Source: Siderastrea siderea
Taxonomy: Eukaryota > Cnidaria > Anthozoa > Scleractinia > Rhizangiidae
DNA: 64,000 bases
Direction of reading: 5' to 3'
NCBI GenBank assembly: GCA_964030785.1
Contig: OZ034975.1
Span: 21,507,142 to 21,571,141, forward strand
In this document: positions 47,910-58,710 of the stretch, one piece after another
Numbering within the stretch: the stretch's first letter is position 1
How the letters are laid out: each line of letters starts with the position of its first letter
The notes under the pieces: generated by a model
Database searches by the model: none
Told to the model about the DNA's origin: nothing
Seen by the model: only the letters and a program-made list of their open reading frames with translations
Position numbers and translations under genes: made by a program

Positions 47910-48212
47910 CTATCCTATGCTTGTCAAATAGGCTCAAAATGTCCAAATGTCAATATACATGTTCAAATTTGGATATGTATGTCCGAATCTCAAAATAAAT
48001 GTCGAAATGTCAATAATTATATAAATTATGTCCAATTGCAATTATATATGTGTCCACACTTTACAAAATGTATGTCCAAGTCGATGTATGGGGATCTCAT
48101 TTTATGTTGCCTCGTTTTAATGTAATTTTCGACATATATATATTGCGGATGCAGTTTCGACGTATATTTCTGCATGCAAACTTATGAAAGCGAGGCTGCA
48201 CCAAACAACAAC

Positions 48213-48350
48213 ATGGCGGCAATGGAAGAGGACAGAATCCAACGCCTCATGAGAGAACTTGTGAGTTCAGAGATAAGGGAAGTGGCGCCAGGTTCTTCAA
48301 TTCATCAGGATTCTAGCAACAACAGTGCTCTCCTGCCCATTAATTTTATA
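48213..48350 (+). pseudogene. First exon of the transposon HECT gene
   Basis: ATG at 48213 is in the context ACATGGCGG. It encodes MAAMEEDRIQRLMRELV, then EIREVAPGSSIHQDSSNN and LPINFI, up to a donor-like TAG|GTACTT at 48350. It is short and acidic-basic mixed, with no domain recognised. It starts just inside the left TIR, whose inner edge probably acts as promoter. Confidence 0.45.
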
Positions 48351-48539
48351 GGTACTTTCCAAAACGTAAACGAAGAGTTGTCCTCAAGGGTCACGATCGG
48401 CGGCAGCTACTGCAGCTTTTCCTGCCAACAGCCGTGCTTCGCGAGAAATTGATTCTAGTTTCACCCTGCGGCAAATAATGGTAGTAGGATCAGTCAAAGG
48501 CGATTGCATCGCCAGAGAACACTTCCATATGCCTGGGAT

Positions 48540-48775
48540 TCAAGGCAATCGTTCACCTGTACAAATACGTGTACAACTTCTCAGGACGTTTTCTTACTGC
48601 CATCTCCAAGCTTGAGGAAAGTGCCAAGAGGTTCTCAGAAAACAGAATTGCAGAGATTAGGATGTTATGTGGATACACTCTGCTTTTCTTAAGAGATGAC
48701 CAAAATTCAAGTCAAGCAGAAGTTGACACAGGTCTTTGAGAAACAACTTGTCAACTCCGAAGGAAAGGCAGTGAG
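48540..48775 (+). pseudogene. Middle exon of the transposon HECT gene
   Basis: The frame TTSQDVFLLPSPSLRKVPRG, SQKTELQRLGCYVDTLCFS, an in-frame TAA (48689-48691), then EMTKIQVKQKLTQVFEKQL ends at GAG|GTAAGT (48775). The LLP.P...KVPRG....L...G pattern is familiar from G2E3-like HECT proteins of cnidarians and fish, where it precedes the HECT domain (recalled). The internal stop marks it as a pseudogene. Confidence 0.55.
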
Positions 48776-49167
48776 GTAAGTTTAATCTTGTTAACCATTT
48801 AAACGACAGTAGAAGAGTCGCTGCTAGGGACACCATTTTGTGGTTACTGTTTCTCAGGTATCATAAACTGCTAACATTGTGAGAACCATGAACTGAACTG
48901 AACTGAACTGAACTGAACACAACTCAGATTGACATTGCACACAACTTTCCATGAATTCCCCCCAACCCCTGCCCCAAAACTTTTTCCAGTGCTTTCAATA
49001 AGCACCAACAGCAACCTGTCAGCTACTTCACTCAGAGGAGTCAGCTACTTTTTTCCCTAAATTGAAGTAATTAAAGAACTATTCTTTGAAACCTTGTTGA
49101 TACAGTCACTTTTTGTTACAGGAAAGAAAATCAATGAGGGCTTTGCTCAATTTTTTTTTCATTTCAG

Positions 49168-49430
49168 AGCAACAAGACACTGTCAATGACACTATCTCTG
49201 CGCTGTCAGGTTTACCAACACTGAAGAATCTCATTCAGTTTGTTTTTGGTGATCCATTTCTTCCAAAGGGTACCAAACTGAAGATAAGTTTTTGAGGGGC
49301 ACACTTTCCAGGTGCAGGTTCATGTTTTGGGATCCTACATTTACCCTGTGACCATGTGAATTACAGTTCTTTCAAAAGGGCAATGAACAACTGCATAAAT
49401 TGTCAGTTTGTTGGATATGGAAGAGGATGA
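49168..49430 (+). pseudogene. HECT C-lobe exon of the transposon gene
   Basis: The acceptor is CATTTCAG|AG. The frame reads ISALSGLPTLKNLIQFVFGD, PFLPKGTKLKISF, an in-frame TGA (49293-49295), GAHFPGAGSCFGILHLP, NYSSFKRAMNNCINCQF and GYGRG before the final TGA. This is the C-terminal lobe of a HECT E3 ligase: a LIQF strand, then the catalytic Cys in a CF..L.LP context (SCFGILHLP), and a closing G.G motif. HECT enzymes accept ubiquitin on that Cys and pass it to a substrate. The N-lobe should lie between 48776 and 49167 but only 392 bp is present, so most of the domain is deleted. Confidence 0.7.
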
Positions 49431-50340
49431 AAATCTACCAGTACTGTTAGAGAATTTGAATGTGAATTGTTGTTGAGTTCAAAGAGTTTTTCGATACAAA
49501 AGGTTTGAGGAAATCGTTTTTTACACTGTATTGCTCAAGATTTCTTCTTTCTGAGATGACAGTGAGTTACTGTTTATATTGCATATCAGCATTTCTGTAT
49601 TCATGTTTTAGACCATTAATGACACTTGACATTTCCCTTTCTTAAAAAATGATTTTGGTTCCAGTTTTTGTGATAGATAATGCATCGCACATCTCTCAGA
49701 ACACGTTTGGCAGGTTTTGTTGACTTTTAAGTGAATCTGAGCAATTTACAATAATTACTGCATAGACTCTATTCACTGTAGCCATAAGAACATGACTGGC
49801 AGTGTAACTATGTTATTAACATAATACTTCATATGATATAGAGGGTAAGATAGTTTGAGTTGATTAATAATAAAAGTTAAAATTCAGTGTTATTTGACTG
49901 ACAACTTTATTTATACACACTGGATACTCAGCTGCCCTGAGTTACATGACATCTCCTCAAGGGTCAAGAAATGAATAATACATGTGACTTTTTGATGAAA
50001 TTCAAAGCCAGTAGGCCAATTTCATTTATTAAAATTCTAACTTAACTCTAAGGTTTAGGGGAATAAAACAAATGAAATTTATTTTTCATTCTCAAAGATC
50101 AATGAGATTTCTTTTGTTTTATGCCCCTAAGCCTAAGAGCCAAGTATGAATTTTAGTATATTGAAATTTGCCCATTGTCATTTATTGTAATGTACCAGCC
50201 TTAAAACTTCTTTCCTATGTGGGATCACTCTTGTTAGAATTGCCAAAATTTAATGCCCTTTACCCCAGATGATCATTTAACAGCACAATTAGAAGTATGA
50301 GCTGATATGTTAGAATACCATCCATATCTTGGACTTCATC

Positions 50341-50574
50341 TTAAGTAGACAAAACTTCCTGAATTTGTTGGAAGGAGTTTTCACTCGGCTGAAATCCATT
50401 TTCTGGAACCACCACGTTGTTGTGTGTTTGTAAATCTGGCACAGGCCCTTCTTCATCGATTCCATAATAATTGAGTAGATTAGGTTGGTCACTGCCTTGC
50501 AATACATCCTGTACAGCAGAATAAATGTTATTCCTCATTCTTAACATGCCATCAATCCATAGCTGTAGCAACAA
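50341..50574 (-). pseudogene. C-terminal exon of the integrase-like transposase
   Basis: The frame reads WIDGMLRMRNNIYSAVQDV, LNYYGIDEEGPVPDLQTHNN, VVPENGFQPSENSFQQIQEV and ends LST at 50341. The YGIDEEGPVPD...VVVPE pattern matches the C-terminus of integrase-core proteins encoded by animal DNA transposons, as I recall them. The catalytic core that should precede it is missing (about 230 bp lies between this and the HTH exon). Confidence 0.55.
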
Positions 50575-50804
50575 ACAAGAAGAGGAATCACAGTAGCTAG
50601 TACTACACTGTACTTCTAATTCTGACTTTGTAATGAGTCAAAATGAGAACCTGTAAAAGGGCACTGTGTGATTGGAGGGAATAGTGGATTTCAAAATGAG
50701 TTGGTCTTGCAAGGAAAAAAGGAGCTCAAATTTATGCATAAACAAAGTTGAACAAAGCATTCGGACAAGGAACGTTGTAGGTTCTTCTTACGCCTGGAAT
50801 TTCG

Positions 50805-51420
50805 TAAGGTCGAAGTAACTGGATTAACCCTTATCATGGAGTCACGAATTCTTTCCCGTTGTAGTCGAAGACCACGAGCTCTTGCTGTTCCGAGGACCAG
50901 ATTGAGACCTGCTTGAGGTGTAAAGTGAAGTACATGGGCAACGAGGGTATCTAGTTCATCATCAGAAATGTGATGAAAATTTTCACCAACAGGCATGTCA
51001 CATTCTCTTCTTCTTCTCCGTAATGTAATAGGAGAAACTCCAAAATAATGTGCAATATCTGCCCATCGAAACCCTTCCTCCTTCAATATTCGTATTTGAG
51101 CCTCTGTTATAGCATATCTGGGCCTTCCTGCAGCACCTGAATGGTCAGTCGTGCGGAGAGTGTGAGGAATTTCTTGCCCCTCAACCAGAAATTCTCTTCG
51201 AAAGGTTCGAGAATCGAGCATGTCTCTGAGATTTCTTAAGAATGCAGTCAACGTCTGCAAATCTTGAAGGAGAGTTTCTTGATCGGGCCTTGATTCCTCT
51301 ACTCTAGACAGTTAAAGCGCCAATGTTCGTTCGTAGTCGTCTAGTCGACGACACCAGAATTCTGCGCTGTCTACTTGATTGGTGGACAAATGACTTCTGA
51401 CTCCGCGTATCACACGAACT
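50805..51420 (-). pseudogene. N-terminal HTH exon of the integrase-like transposase
   Basis: The frame from about 51295 reads LQTLTAFLRNLRDMLDSRTF, GAAGRPRYAITEAQIRILKE, EGFRWADIAHYFGVSPITL, RRRREC, then HISDDELDTLVAHVLHFTP, GTARARGLRLQRERIRDSMI and RVNPVTSTLR, where a donor-like GTAAGA follows. It is a two-part helix-turn-helix, as in IS3- and IS630-type transposases, with GRPRY before the first helix. Further upstream (DDYERTLAL) a stop interrupts the frame. The DDE core is absent, so the copy cannot move itself. Confidence 0.7.
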
Positions 51421-51780
51421 AGAGATGCGAAGAACACATCAACATTTGGAATCCATTGGGCCGCCAAGTTGCTGTTTGGGGTAGCCTCGCTTTCATTCTT
51501 CGCGGGATACGGGTCAGCTCATTTGCATAAGTTTGCACGCCGAAATATATGTCGAAACTGCATCCGCAATAGATATGTCGAAAATTACATTAAAACGAGG
51601 CAATATAAAACGAGATCCCCATACATCGACTTGGACATATGTTTTGTAAACTGTGGACACATATTGCAATTGGACATATATATTGACATTTCGACATTTA
51701 TTTTGAGATTCGGACTTACATATCGAAATTTGAACATGTATATTGACATTTGGACATTTTGAGCCTATTTGACAAGCATA

Positions 51781-52250
51781 CTATCCTTGTCATTGGCTTT
51801 AAACTTCTTGACTTGCTTCAAATGTCGAACTGCTTGACAGGCAAATTCATTGTGCGAGCTTGTTGAGCTGTGCGGTGACTCTTTGGTTGTTAGTTTGATG
51901 TGGCGCTGCTGTTTGATATTGTCTGGTTGTCCCTGTTCAAGTTTATGCTGTTGGCCTTTCTTACTCTCCCTTGAGATATCAGCTCTACACACTGTTGCAA
52001 AGTGGTTGAACTTCTGGCATTTGGAACATTTCTTCTCATATGCGGGACGGTTTTTTCCTCCTGGATGAGTGCCCACTTGTCCACAGTATCCACAAGGTTG
52101 CCTTCTGGTAACCTGACCTGCTCCAGGCCAGCTGCCATGCCCCGGGTCATCTACTCGACTTCTTTACTCAACTTGTTCTTCGGGAATTTTCATGGCGCTT
52201 ACTTAAAGTGAAGTGTCCTCAATTTGGGCAGCATCGGTAAGGAATTGTGT
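51781..52250 (-). pseudogene. Ty3/gypsy element 1, gag zinc knuckle region
   Basis: CSKCQKFNHFATVC (about 52030) is a CX2CX4HX4C nucleocapsid zinc knuckle. It is followed by a Lys/Gln-rich linker and VRHLKQVKKFKANDKDSMLV, which leads into the protease on the far side of the inserted transposon. On the upstream side NLTQFLTDAAQIEDTSL is a gag piece, then the sequence switches to element 2 near 52250. Confidence 0.7.
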
Positions 52251-54122
52251 CAAATTCCAATTCTTGTTGATGGCTTTCTGAATTAGTGTATGATTGTGCG
52301 TTGTTTGGGTGAGGCGAGCCTTAAGTTCCTCGGTGTATTTTGTGTAAGACTGTCCATCCACGGTGTCAACAGGCAGGTGTGGCAGCTCCCCAAACATTAG
52401 AAAGTGCGGGCGGTACCCAGTAGAGACATGTTTGGTGCACGAGAGGACCAAGAAAGTCAGGCCAAGCGGTTATCTTGTCGTCCTCCAGCGTTCCCAGCAT
52501 GTCTAGTGACGTTCTGTTAAAACACTCTGCGGATTGCCTTGAGGAGGATGATATGGGGTAGTACGCAACTTCTTGATGTTGACCATTTTAGAGAGATGTT
52601 TTATTGATAATCAGGGATTCAAAGTCTCGCCCTTGATCCAAATGTAGATGCTTATGCATCAGAATTCGTTGTTGGGAAAGCCCAGACGGACTTAGTTAAG
52701 GCATCGGTGACCACGAGGATGTTCTTGTAGCCCCCTTTTCTCTCTCCATAGACAAGAAGTCCATAGCCAGTACCTCCATTGGCTCTGAAGCTCTGAAGGG
52801 TGCTAGTGGTGCCGGGCAGTGTCACCTGTCTTATGCTTAACACAGCGCTCACAGTTTTCCAGGTAGATCTACACGTCCTTTGCCATGTTAGGCCAGTAGA
52901 AACGCTGGCTTACGAGGTCGATTGTTCTGTCCCGCTCTAGGTGACCAACGTTATCATGGAGTCCACGTAGAGCTCGAATTCGGAGAGCTTTGGGGACAGT
53001 TTAATAACTGCAATTTTTCCTCTCTGTCGATCAAATGCCTCCAGTACATAACTCCCTCTCTGAAAGTAAGGCAGTTTTTCTCTTGTAGGAGGCAGGCCAC
53101 CTCCTGGGGAAGCAGTAACCGATGATGTAACCGATGATCAGCATCTCTTCCTTGCTTGCCGAGGATGCCAAATACTGCTCCTATCACGTGATCTTCGTGC
53201 TGAAGTATTTTCCAGTCGGAGCAGAGAAACTGGACAGTCCTCCATGATCTGGGGCTCTGAACTCTGACAGTAGACAAGGCACTACGTGAGAACTCAGACA
53301 CAATGCTTCGGCGGAGGGGGTGTGGATCTCCGCGGATGAAAACGGTGTACCAACTCCGTTGAGTGAACAAAGGAGTTGAAAATCCTCTGATGACAGACCC
53401 ACTATTGGTTCTTGGCTGAGGCTCATCAGGCGGGCCAAGAAAGGCTTGAGGAACTGGTCATCGTTTGCTTTGTCGTTGTCACGTTGCTGTTCTTTAGGAA
53501 TGCGTGACAGTCCATCTGCGTCGGCAATGATCTTCCCAGTTCGATAGGATATGGAAAAGTTGAAGGAAGCCAGGCTTGATAACCACCGGTGATCTGTTGC
53601 ATTTAAGTATGCCGTTGTGGTTAGCTAGGTAATGGGGTTGCTGTCAGTCAGTATATGAAACCACTTGCTGTTAAGACAATCTTTAAACTTCTCCGTTACG
53701 GCAGTAGGCAGAATAGCGGCTGTCTTCCTCGTTCAGAGTTTGGCTACCATACGCAATAACACACTGTTTCATATCTTGCAATTGATACAGGGCTGCACTG
53801 AGACCATCGGTAGAAGCATCGATGTGGAGGATGAATGGAAGCTTGAAATCTGGGTAAAGGGAGGACCGCCATCCGATTAAACTCAAAAAGACCAAAGGGT
53901 GTGGTCATAGCAGTCTTCTCTCTATTGTCGTCTCTCATCTTTACTTGGAGGTATCCACTTTGGAGATCTAATGTGCAGAAGTAACGCGCTCCATTCAGGG
54001 CCTCGAGTGTTTCGGTTATCCCGGGCAAAGGATAAGAGTCTCTGATTGTTCTGGCATTCAACTTTCGAAAATCGACACAAAGTCTGAGTGCACGAGAACT
54101 ATTAACCACAACGAAAATCTCC
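52203..54122 (-). pseudogene. Ty3/gypsy element 2, RT to integrase
   Basis: From right to left: RT fingers and palm start (LRLCVDFRKLNARTIRDSYP, then FCTLDLQSGYLQVKMRDD and TTPFGLFEFNRM, 54109-53880), then directly RNase H (FILHIDASTDGLSAALYQ, about 53840), an integrase core (NILVVTDALTKSVWAFPTT, about 52700) and the post-core segment (STGYRPHFLMFGELPHLPVD, about 52400). The palm with YxDD is deleted between RT and RNase H. This is a different gypsy lineage from element 1. Its right edge is cut at 54122, close to the 5' LTR. Confidence 0.85.
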
Positions 54123-54301
54123 TATTGCAACTTAAGCCAAGGCAATCAATAGCAAGTTGTTGACGGGCAACTTGAAAAAGTACGGGTTTTTGTTAAACGG
54201 TCACGAAACAGTCACGAAAGCGATAACAACTTAAACATTGTTATTTATATTCTCCTACACAAGCTATGTACTTTTTGTATTGGACTGGGCTGGATATTAC
54301 A

Positions 54302-54859
54302 CAACTGTGAATTCAATGATTTATTTGCATTCTCGAGTTGGAGATAAGGTTAGGTTTTCACAATCCAAGGGTTTTAAAGGTTTTAGGGTACCCCAAAAAG
54401 TTTGTTACTCGATCAGAAATTACGTGCTTTTAAAAACTGGCGACCAGACCACTTTATATCGTAGGCAACAATTTTCAAGAAGGTTTTTGGACATTATACG
54501 GATCACAATACGTTGTTTAAAAGCTGAAAACGAAATGGGAAATCCCTAAAGAAGATTGGATTGCAAATGAAGTGGAGATTGAAGGGCTCAATGCGCCGAA
54601 ATAATTAACCGGCCGTCGCCATATGGCGACCGCCGGTTTACGAAATGGACACAGGTTTTTTTTTTTTTTGGCGTCAGTTGGTTGAACATACGAACAAAGT
54701 GCTGTGAAGCTTGTGGTACGGGTCCTCAAGAGCGCTTCTGTCTTATATAAGACGCATGCGCATATTAGTCTGCTGAATGTTACCTTCGTGTGTTCTTGTC
54801 TTTTAATTTACAGTATTTAAGATATGAATGGCGAAGGTTTTTTAAGTATGGGGTTTCAG
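54302..54859 (+). other. Intron 5 segment with GC-rich palindrome
   Basis: A near-perfect palindrome centred on CGTCGCCATATGGCGACCG runs from 54607 to 54638 (AACCGGC...GCCGGTT). No gene is seen. Confidence 0.5.
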
Positions 54860-55080
54860 TTTGACTGGCGAAAAATGTCTGATTGGTTGACGCGCGACCA
54901 TGTGATCACGCTCTTGAATTCAAGATGGCTACCAAAATATTTCTTGGAGTTCTTTCTTTCGCGTGGCGGGTGTTTACTGTTAGATTGAAAAGAAACGCAG
55001 AATTAAAAGGAACGAGTTTGGTACAATATCGGTTGTGGATTTATAGGACCATTTGTTGTTGTGTTCGCCGCCTATAACTT
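54860..55080 (+). promoter_or_regulatory. Divergent-promoter module, copy A (right half)
   Basis: GGCGAAAAATGTCTGATTGG, a CATGTGATC box and AAGATGGC are followed by an ATG at 54925 opening MATKIFLGVLSFAWRVFTV. The same layout recurs at 58310-58560. The predicted leader is hydrophobic and basic, like a mitochondrial signal, but no longer gene could be followed. It could be a first exon or a repeat. Confidence 0.45.
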
Positions 55081-57870
55081 GTTTGTTTTGAGACTCGTTT
55101 TAGCATTTTTCATTTCCTAAAACATCGTTTCTTTCACTGTAGACCGAAGACGTTTGGGGTCGTTTATTTATCTGAAATCGCTCGTCAGATGGATTTTTGG
55201 CACATGGGACATGGTTGTGAATGGAGCATTTTACTGTCCAAATAATTGATTTCTTATGAATTCTGCAGCAGTCGGGAAAACAGCTGGTCAAGGAAAATGT
55301 AATGCCATTTGTAATCGGTGTCAACACTAGTTTAAAATACGGCAAGTTCACAAAGAAAGATACACCTATAAAGAGACAGTGTTTTGCATTGCAGAATAAT
55401 ATCGTACCTGACCTTAGCACGGCTAAAAGAAGTGCATAACTTTGGGGTGGAGTTGGTGCCTGCATTGTGTACCTCTAGAAAAATATTATAAATGTATTGA
55501 AAGAAATTAGACAAAGAAAAACAATAAATGTTTTCAGATTCTCACATTCTAACAACAGTTTTTTGTTTTCATTAGTTTTTTACTCAAGGGCAATCCTTTT
55601 CTTGGTTGCAAATCTCTGGTTATGCCTAAAGAAACTACACTATTCTACTTCGATTCTAATTGGCTGTTAGAAGGCATATTAATCATTATTTTGCACTAAA
55701 CTGCAACTGCTTGAACATTAGTTATAGATCACTGAAATTAAAACTGCAGGTGCACCATGGCCTCTCCAAGATTATTGTGAACATCAATTAGGACAGCACA
55801 GAGTCCCAAAGAGCTTTGAGAATGATTTATTTTTGAAGACATATTACCTGGTTTTCAGGAATGTGATAAATGCCCAACTGTTTTGTTGCTGCTAAAGTTT
55901 AAGACTTGCCAGTCCAGTACACTATTTGTGCTACTGAAGAGTCCTTTCAGTACTATTCAACTCACCTAAAGGCTTATGCAATGTTTACCCTGGATGCTGA
56001 GACTGTTAAACATTAAGGTCTGGCTTGCAGAGTGTCGTGCTATTAGTAACCATATAATAACAGGTACAAATAATTCAGCTACAGCAAGCTATATGTCTAT
56101 TATTGCATCTACTCAGTTCAATACTAAACAGCCACACTGTAAATTGTCATCACAGCTGACACATGTAAGAAAACAAACCTGGGTGCATTTTGAAAAACAT
56201 TTAATTGAGCAAAATCCTAAAATGCCACAATGTTATTAGAAGTAAACCAATTCCGATCATGATTTGATTCCATTATAAGTGTCTTTAGTTCACTATAGAG
56301 CTAAAGTTTGCAAACTCATTGTTAAATACACTTTCTGGCATGCAGGTGAACACCCCATTATCAAGACTCAGTTACAAGTAACTTACATCTGAATTGCAGT
56401 GGTCTTGACAAACATGCAGTAAAGGAGTCACCCCCTCCCCCATAATAATAACAACAAGTTGAAAAGATATAAGATATGAAGTGCTGCTGCAAAGATCATG
56501 TTTATTTGTATTCTCTCCACAAAATATTGTCCTTTCATATGTGCACATACATCACCATGCAACATAAATAATGTCCTATTGCCAACATGTGTTTCCACTT
56601 TTTATGCTTAGCCTCCCATGAAAACTGTTTCATCTTGGTCTGAAAAAAAAGCATATAATACACATGTTAATTAATCAATAAGTACCTCTTGGATCCAACC
56701 TTTGTATAACTAACAACATTCGAAACAAAACTGAGGCAAGAAAGCATTTTTTATTCTGATCAACAAAGGAGGGTGTAATGTGGTAAGATCTCAGACAGGA
56801 TACATTTTGAAAGCATTTATTAAGACTAAAATTTTGGACAAGAATGATGTTAGAACTAAAATGCCTTCTAAATACCTTTAATTGAAACACTGCACAAATA
56901 GTCTATGATCCTGGGCTAAAAAGTGCACACTTATCAGAAACTCTACCCTGCCCCAACATTTCTGGTGCAAAGGCAACACCTTAAGGTATAGCAGGAATTA
57001 CAAAAATTATTAAAAAGTATTTAAATCAAGTTTGAATGCCAAGTGCATGAAAATTTGTGACTGCCAATGTTGGGCCAGTAATATTGTAATTTGCTCCATG
57101 ACTAGAAAAACTGCAAGAACAGTATATTCTTATGCACTGAAAACAGATCAGAGCTGACAGATGGGTGTATAAGGGAGGGGCCCCAAGAAAAAAGGACTGG
57201 GATATAAAAATGTTTCAGAATGAAAATAAAAAAAATTCCTTCAGGGTTACACTACTAGTGCGATGATAGCATGATAGCAGCAAATAAAAAAATTCACTGA
57301 TGACTTAAACCAACTTAAAAATTAAAATATATATATATAACGCCGTAGAAGTATTGCCAATGGTTCCAGCTTGCTCATCAAGCAATGTTTATAGCAGAGA
57401 GTGAATATCTACTTGCTAAAAATTTGCTGGCAGAGATATGAAACAAGGAAATAAAGATCGCAACAATTAGGAAACAAATAACGTGTAAATCTGCAAATTA
57501 TGCTTAAAGTCACGTAGAAGCTTAACTTGGGTAAAGAAAATGAGCTTACAGCTTGCATCAAAATGTCAGAATTACGTAGCATCAACACACCTATCACCGA
57601 ATTACTGCAACATTCTATTGAATAGCTGCCTGTACGAACAACAACAACAACAAAAAATCGCGAAATTTGAGCTTGTGTCGAAAAAATTCATGAAATAAGG
57701 TATTCACCATCTTCAATGGCTGTAACATTTTCTCAATCTCACGATCACAGTTTGTCTTTAGTCTGTATAGAATTCTAACTTTATCTAATCATCGATCTTC
57801 AGGTCGCGTCGACGATTGCAATCCGAGATAAAACGTGCAAAAATAGTGTAAATGTCACACAACAATGCAC
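55081..57870 (+). other. Intron 5 segment without recognised gene
   Basis: About 2.8 kb of AT-rich DNA. The - strand frame at 55100-55465 and the smaller ones match nothing I know and show no splice logic. A short (TA)n run lies at 57328-57340. Confidence 0.45.
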
Positions 57871-57877
57871 TTTCCCT

Positions 57878-57954
57878 GCCACGTGGTACAAGCTAATTTA
57901 TACACCTACACAAAGCTCAAGAATCCTTTATAATATCTTTTTGTACCACGTGGC
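57878..57954 (-). ncRNA. Hairpin with 14-bp stem, copy B
   Basis: GCCACGTGGTACAA (57878-57891) and TTGTACCACGTGGC (57941-57954) pair perfectly around a 49-base loop. It lies 40-116 bases downstream of the - strand donor at 57993. Copy C keeps the stem with paired changes. It could be an intronic structured RNA, or a short MITE; not assigned. Confidence 0.4.
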
Positions 57955-58560
57955 AAGAGACTGTCACTATCAAAAAACGCAAAAATAACTCACCTTTTTC
58001 GCAGGCCTTTCTGGCGAAGACATCATGTCAAGACGTCGATTTGTACCCGATTACAGGTTGAAAGCGACTTGCTAAACGGTGTCCCAAAGTAATATTTTCC
58101 ATAGAATAAGGTCCGCTTGAAATCGGCCATAAAACAAGCCTTGATCTCTCAAAAAGGTAAGAAAACCACAGTCTGTCAACTCTCAACCGGCGGCCATTTT
58201 TCTTTCCTTCTCGAGAGCATTTTCTCACCAAGAACCAATAACATTCACGGAAACCTACCACGTGATTTTTTGCGCGGCGCCTGCGCAGACATTTTTCGCC
58301 AGTCAAGGGTTTCAGTTTCACTGGCGAAAAACGTCTGATTGGTCAACGCGTAACCACGTGATCGAGCTCTTAAATTCAAGATGGCCACCAAAGTTGTTGG
58401 AGGTCTTTCTTTCTTTCGGCAAGTGTTGACTGTTAGCTCGAGAAGAAACACAGAAGTAAGAGGAACGAGAACAGCGTAAGGGTTATAAGTCTTAGACGAG
58501 GTCGGTTGTGGATGGATAGGACGATTTGTTTTCGTGTTCACCACCTGTAACTTACGTTTT
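57878..58560. promoter_or_regulatory. Divergent-promoter module, copy B (complete)
   Basis: On the - side a short exon, MMSSPERPAKK (58026-57994), ends at AAG|GTGAGT. On the + side ATG at 58381 opens MATKVVGGLSFFRQVLTV and may end at AGC|GTAAGG (58475). The 354 bp between the two starts holds CACGTGAT boxes in both orientations, GATTGG (CCAAT-type), TGCGCA motifs and an inverted TTTTTCGCCAGT...ACTGGCGAAAAA pair at the centre. This looks like a bidirectional, TATA-less promoter. Whether a gene is expressed inside RUBCN intron 5 cannot be told from sequence. Confidence 0.5.
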
Positions 58561-58710
58561 GAGTAAAGAAAGTAAGCTTACATCTCGTAGTCATAACTTG
58601 TATTAAAATACCGGAATAAGATAACATCTGAACAACATCCAGGATATTCGACATGGTACGAATTACTCACCCAAAACAGTCTACACGTATCAGGAAATTA
58701 TCACTTCCCT

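Larger units (their letters stand above)
47916..51780. mobile_element. IS3EU-like DNA transposon carrying a HECT gene
   Basis: The TIRs are about 255 bp: the left end TATGCTTGTCAAATAGGCTC and the right end complementary; CTATCC at 47910-47915 and 51781-51786 is a 6-bp target duplication. Removing the element rejoins the gypsy gag-protease frame, which proves the insertion. TIRs are rich in ATGTC(C/G)AAAT-type motifs. A + strand gene (48213-49430) is a decayed HECT-type E3 ubiquitin ligase, and a - strand gene (51420-50341) is a decayed integrase-like transposase. A 6-bp duplication and 5'-TAT...ATA-3' ends fit what I recall of the IS3EU superfamily; that label is tentative. Confidence 0.8.
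44462..54301 (-). mobile_element. LTR-bounded Ty3/gypsy composite
   Basis: On the - strand a likely 5' LTR (54301 down to 54191) starts TGTAATATCC and ends CCGTTTAACA, about 111 bp. The same start recurs at 44507 (TGTAATATCC, then GTCCAATACAAAAAATACAT) and is kept to about 44462. It is directly preceded by a purine tract, AAAAAAGGAAAAA (44508-44520), as expected for a 3' LTR. Between them lie two different gypsy fragments and an inserted DNA transposon. Nothing is intact. Confidence 0.65.

Noticed and set aside
55100..55465. 121-aa - strand frame
   Set aside because: No recognisable domain and no paired exon; part of it mirrors + strand sequence resembling a spliced exon, so the strand is uncertain.
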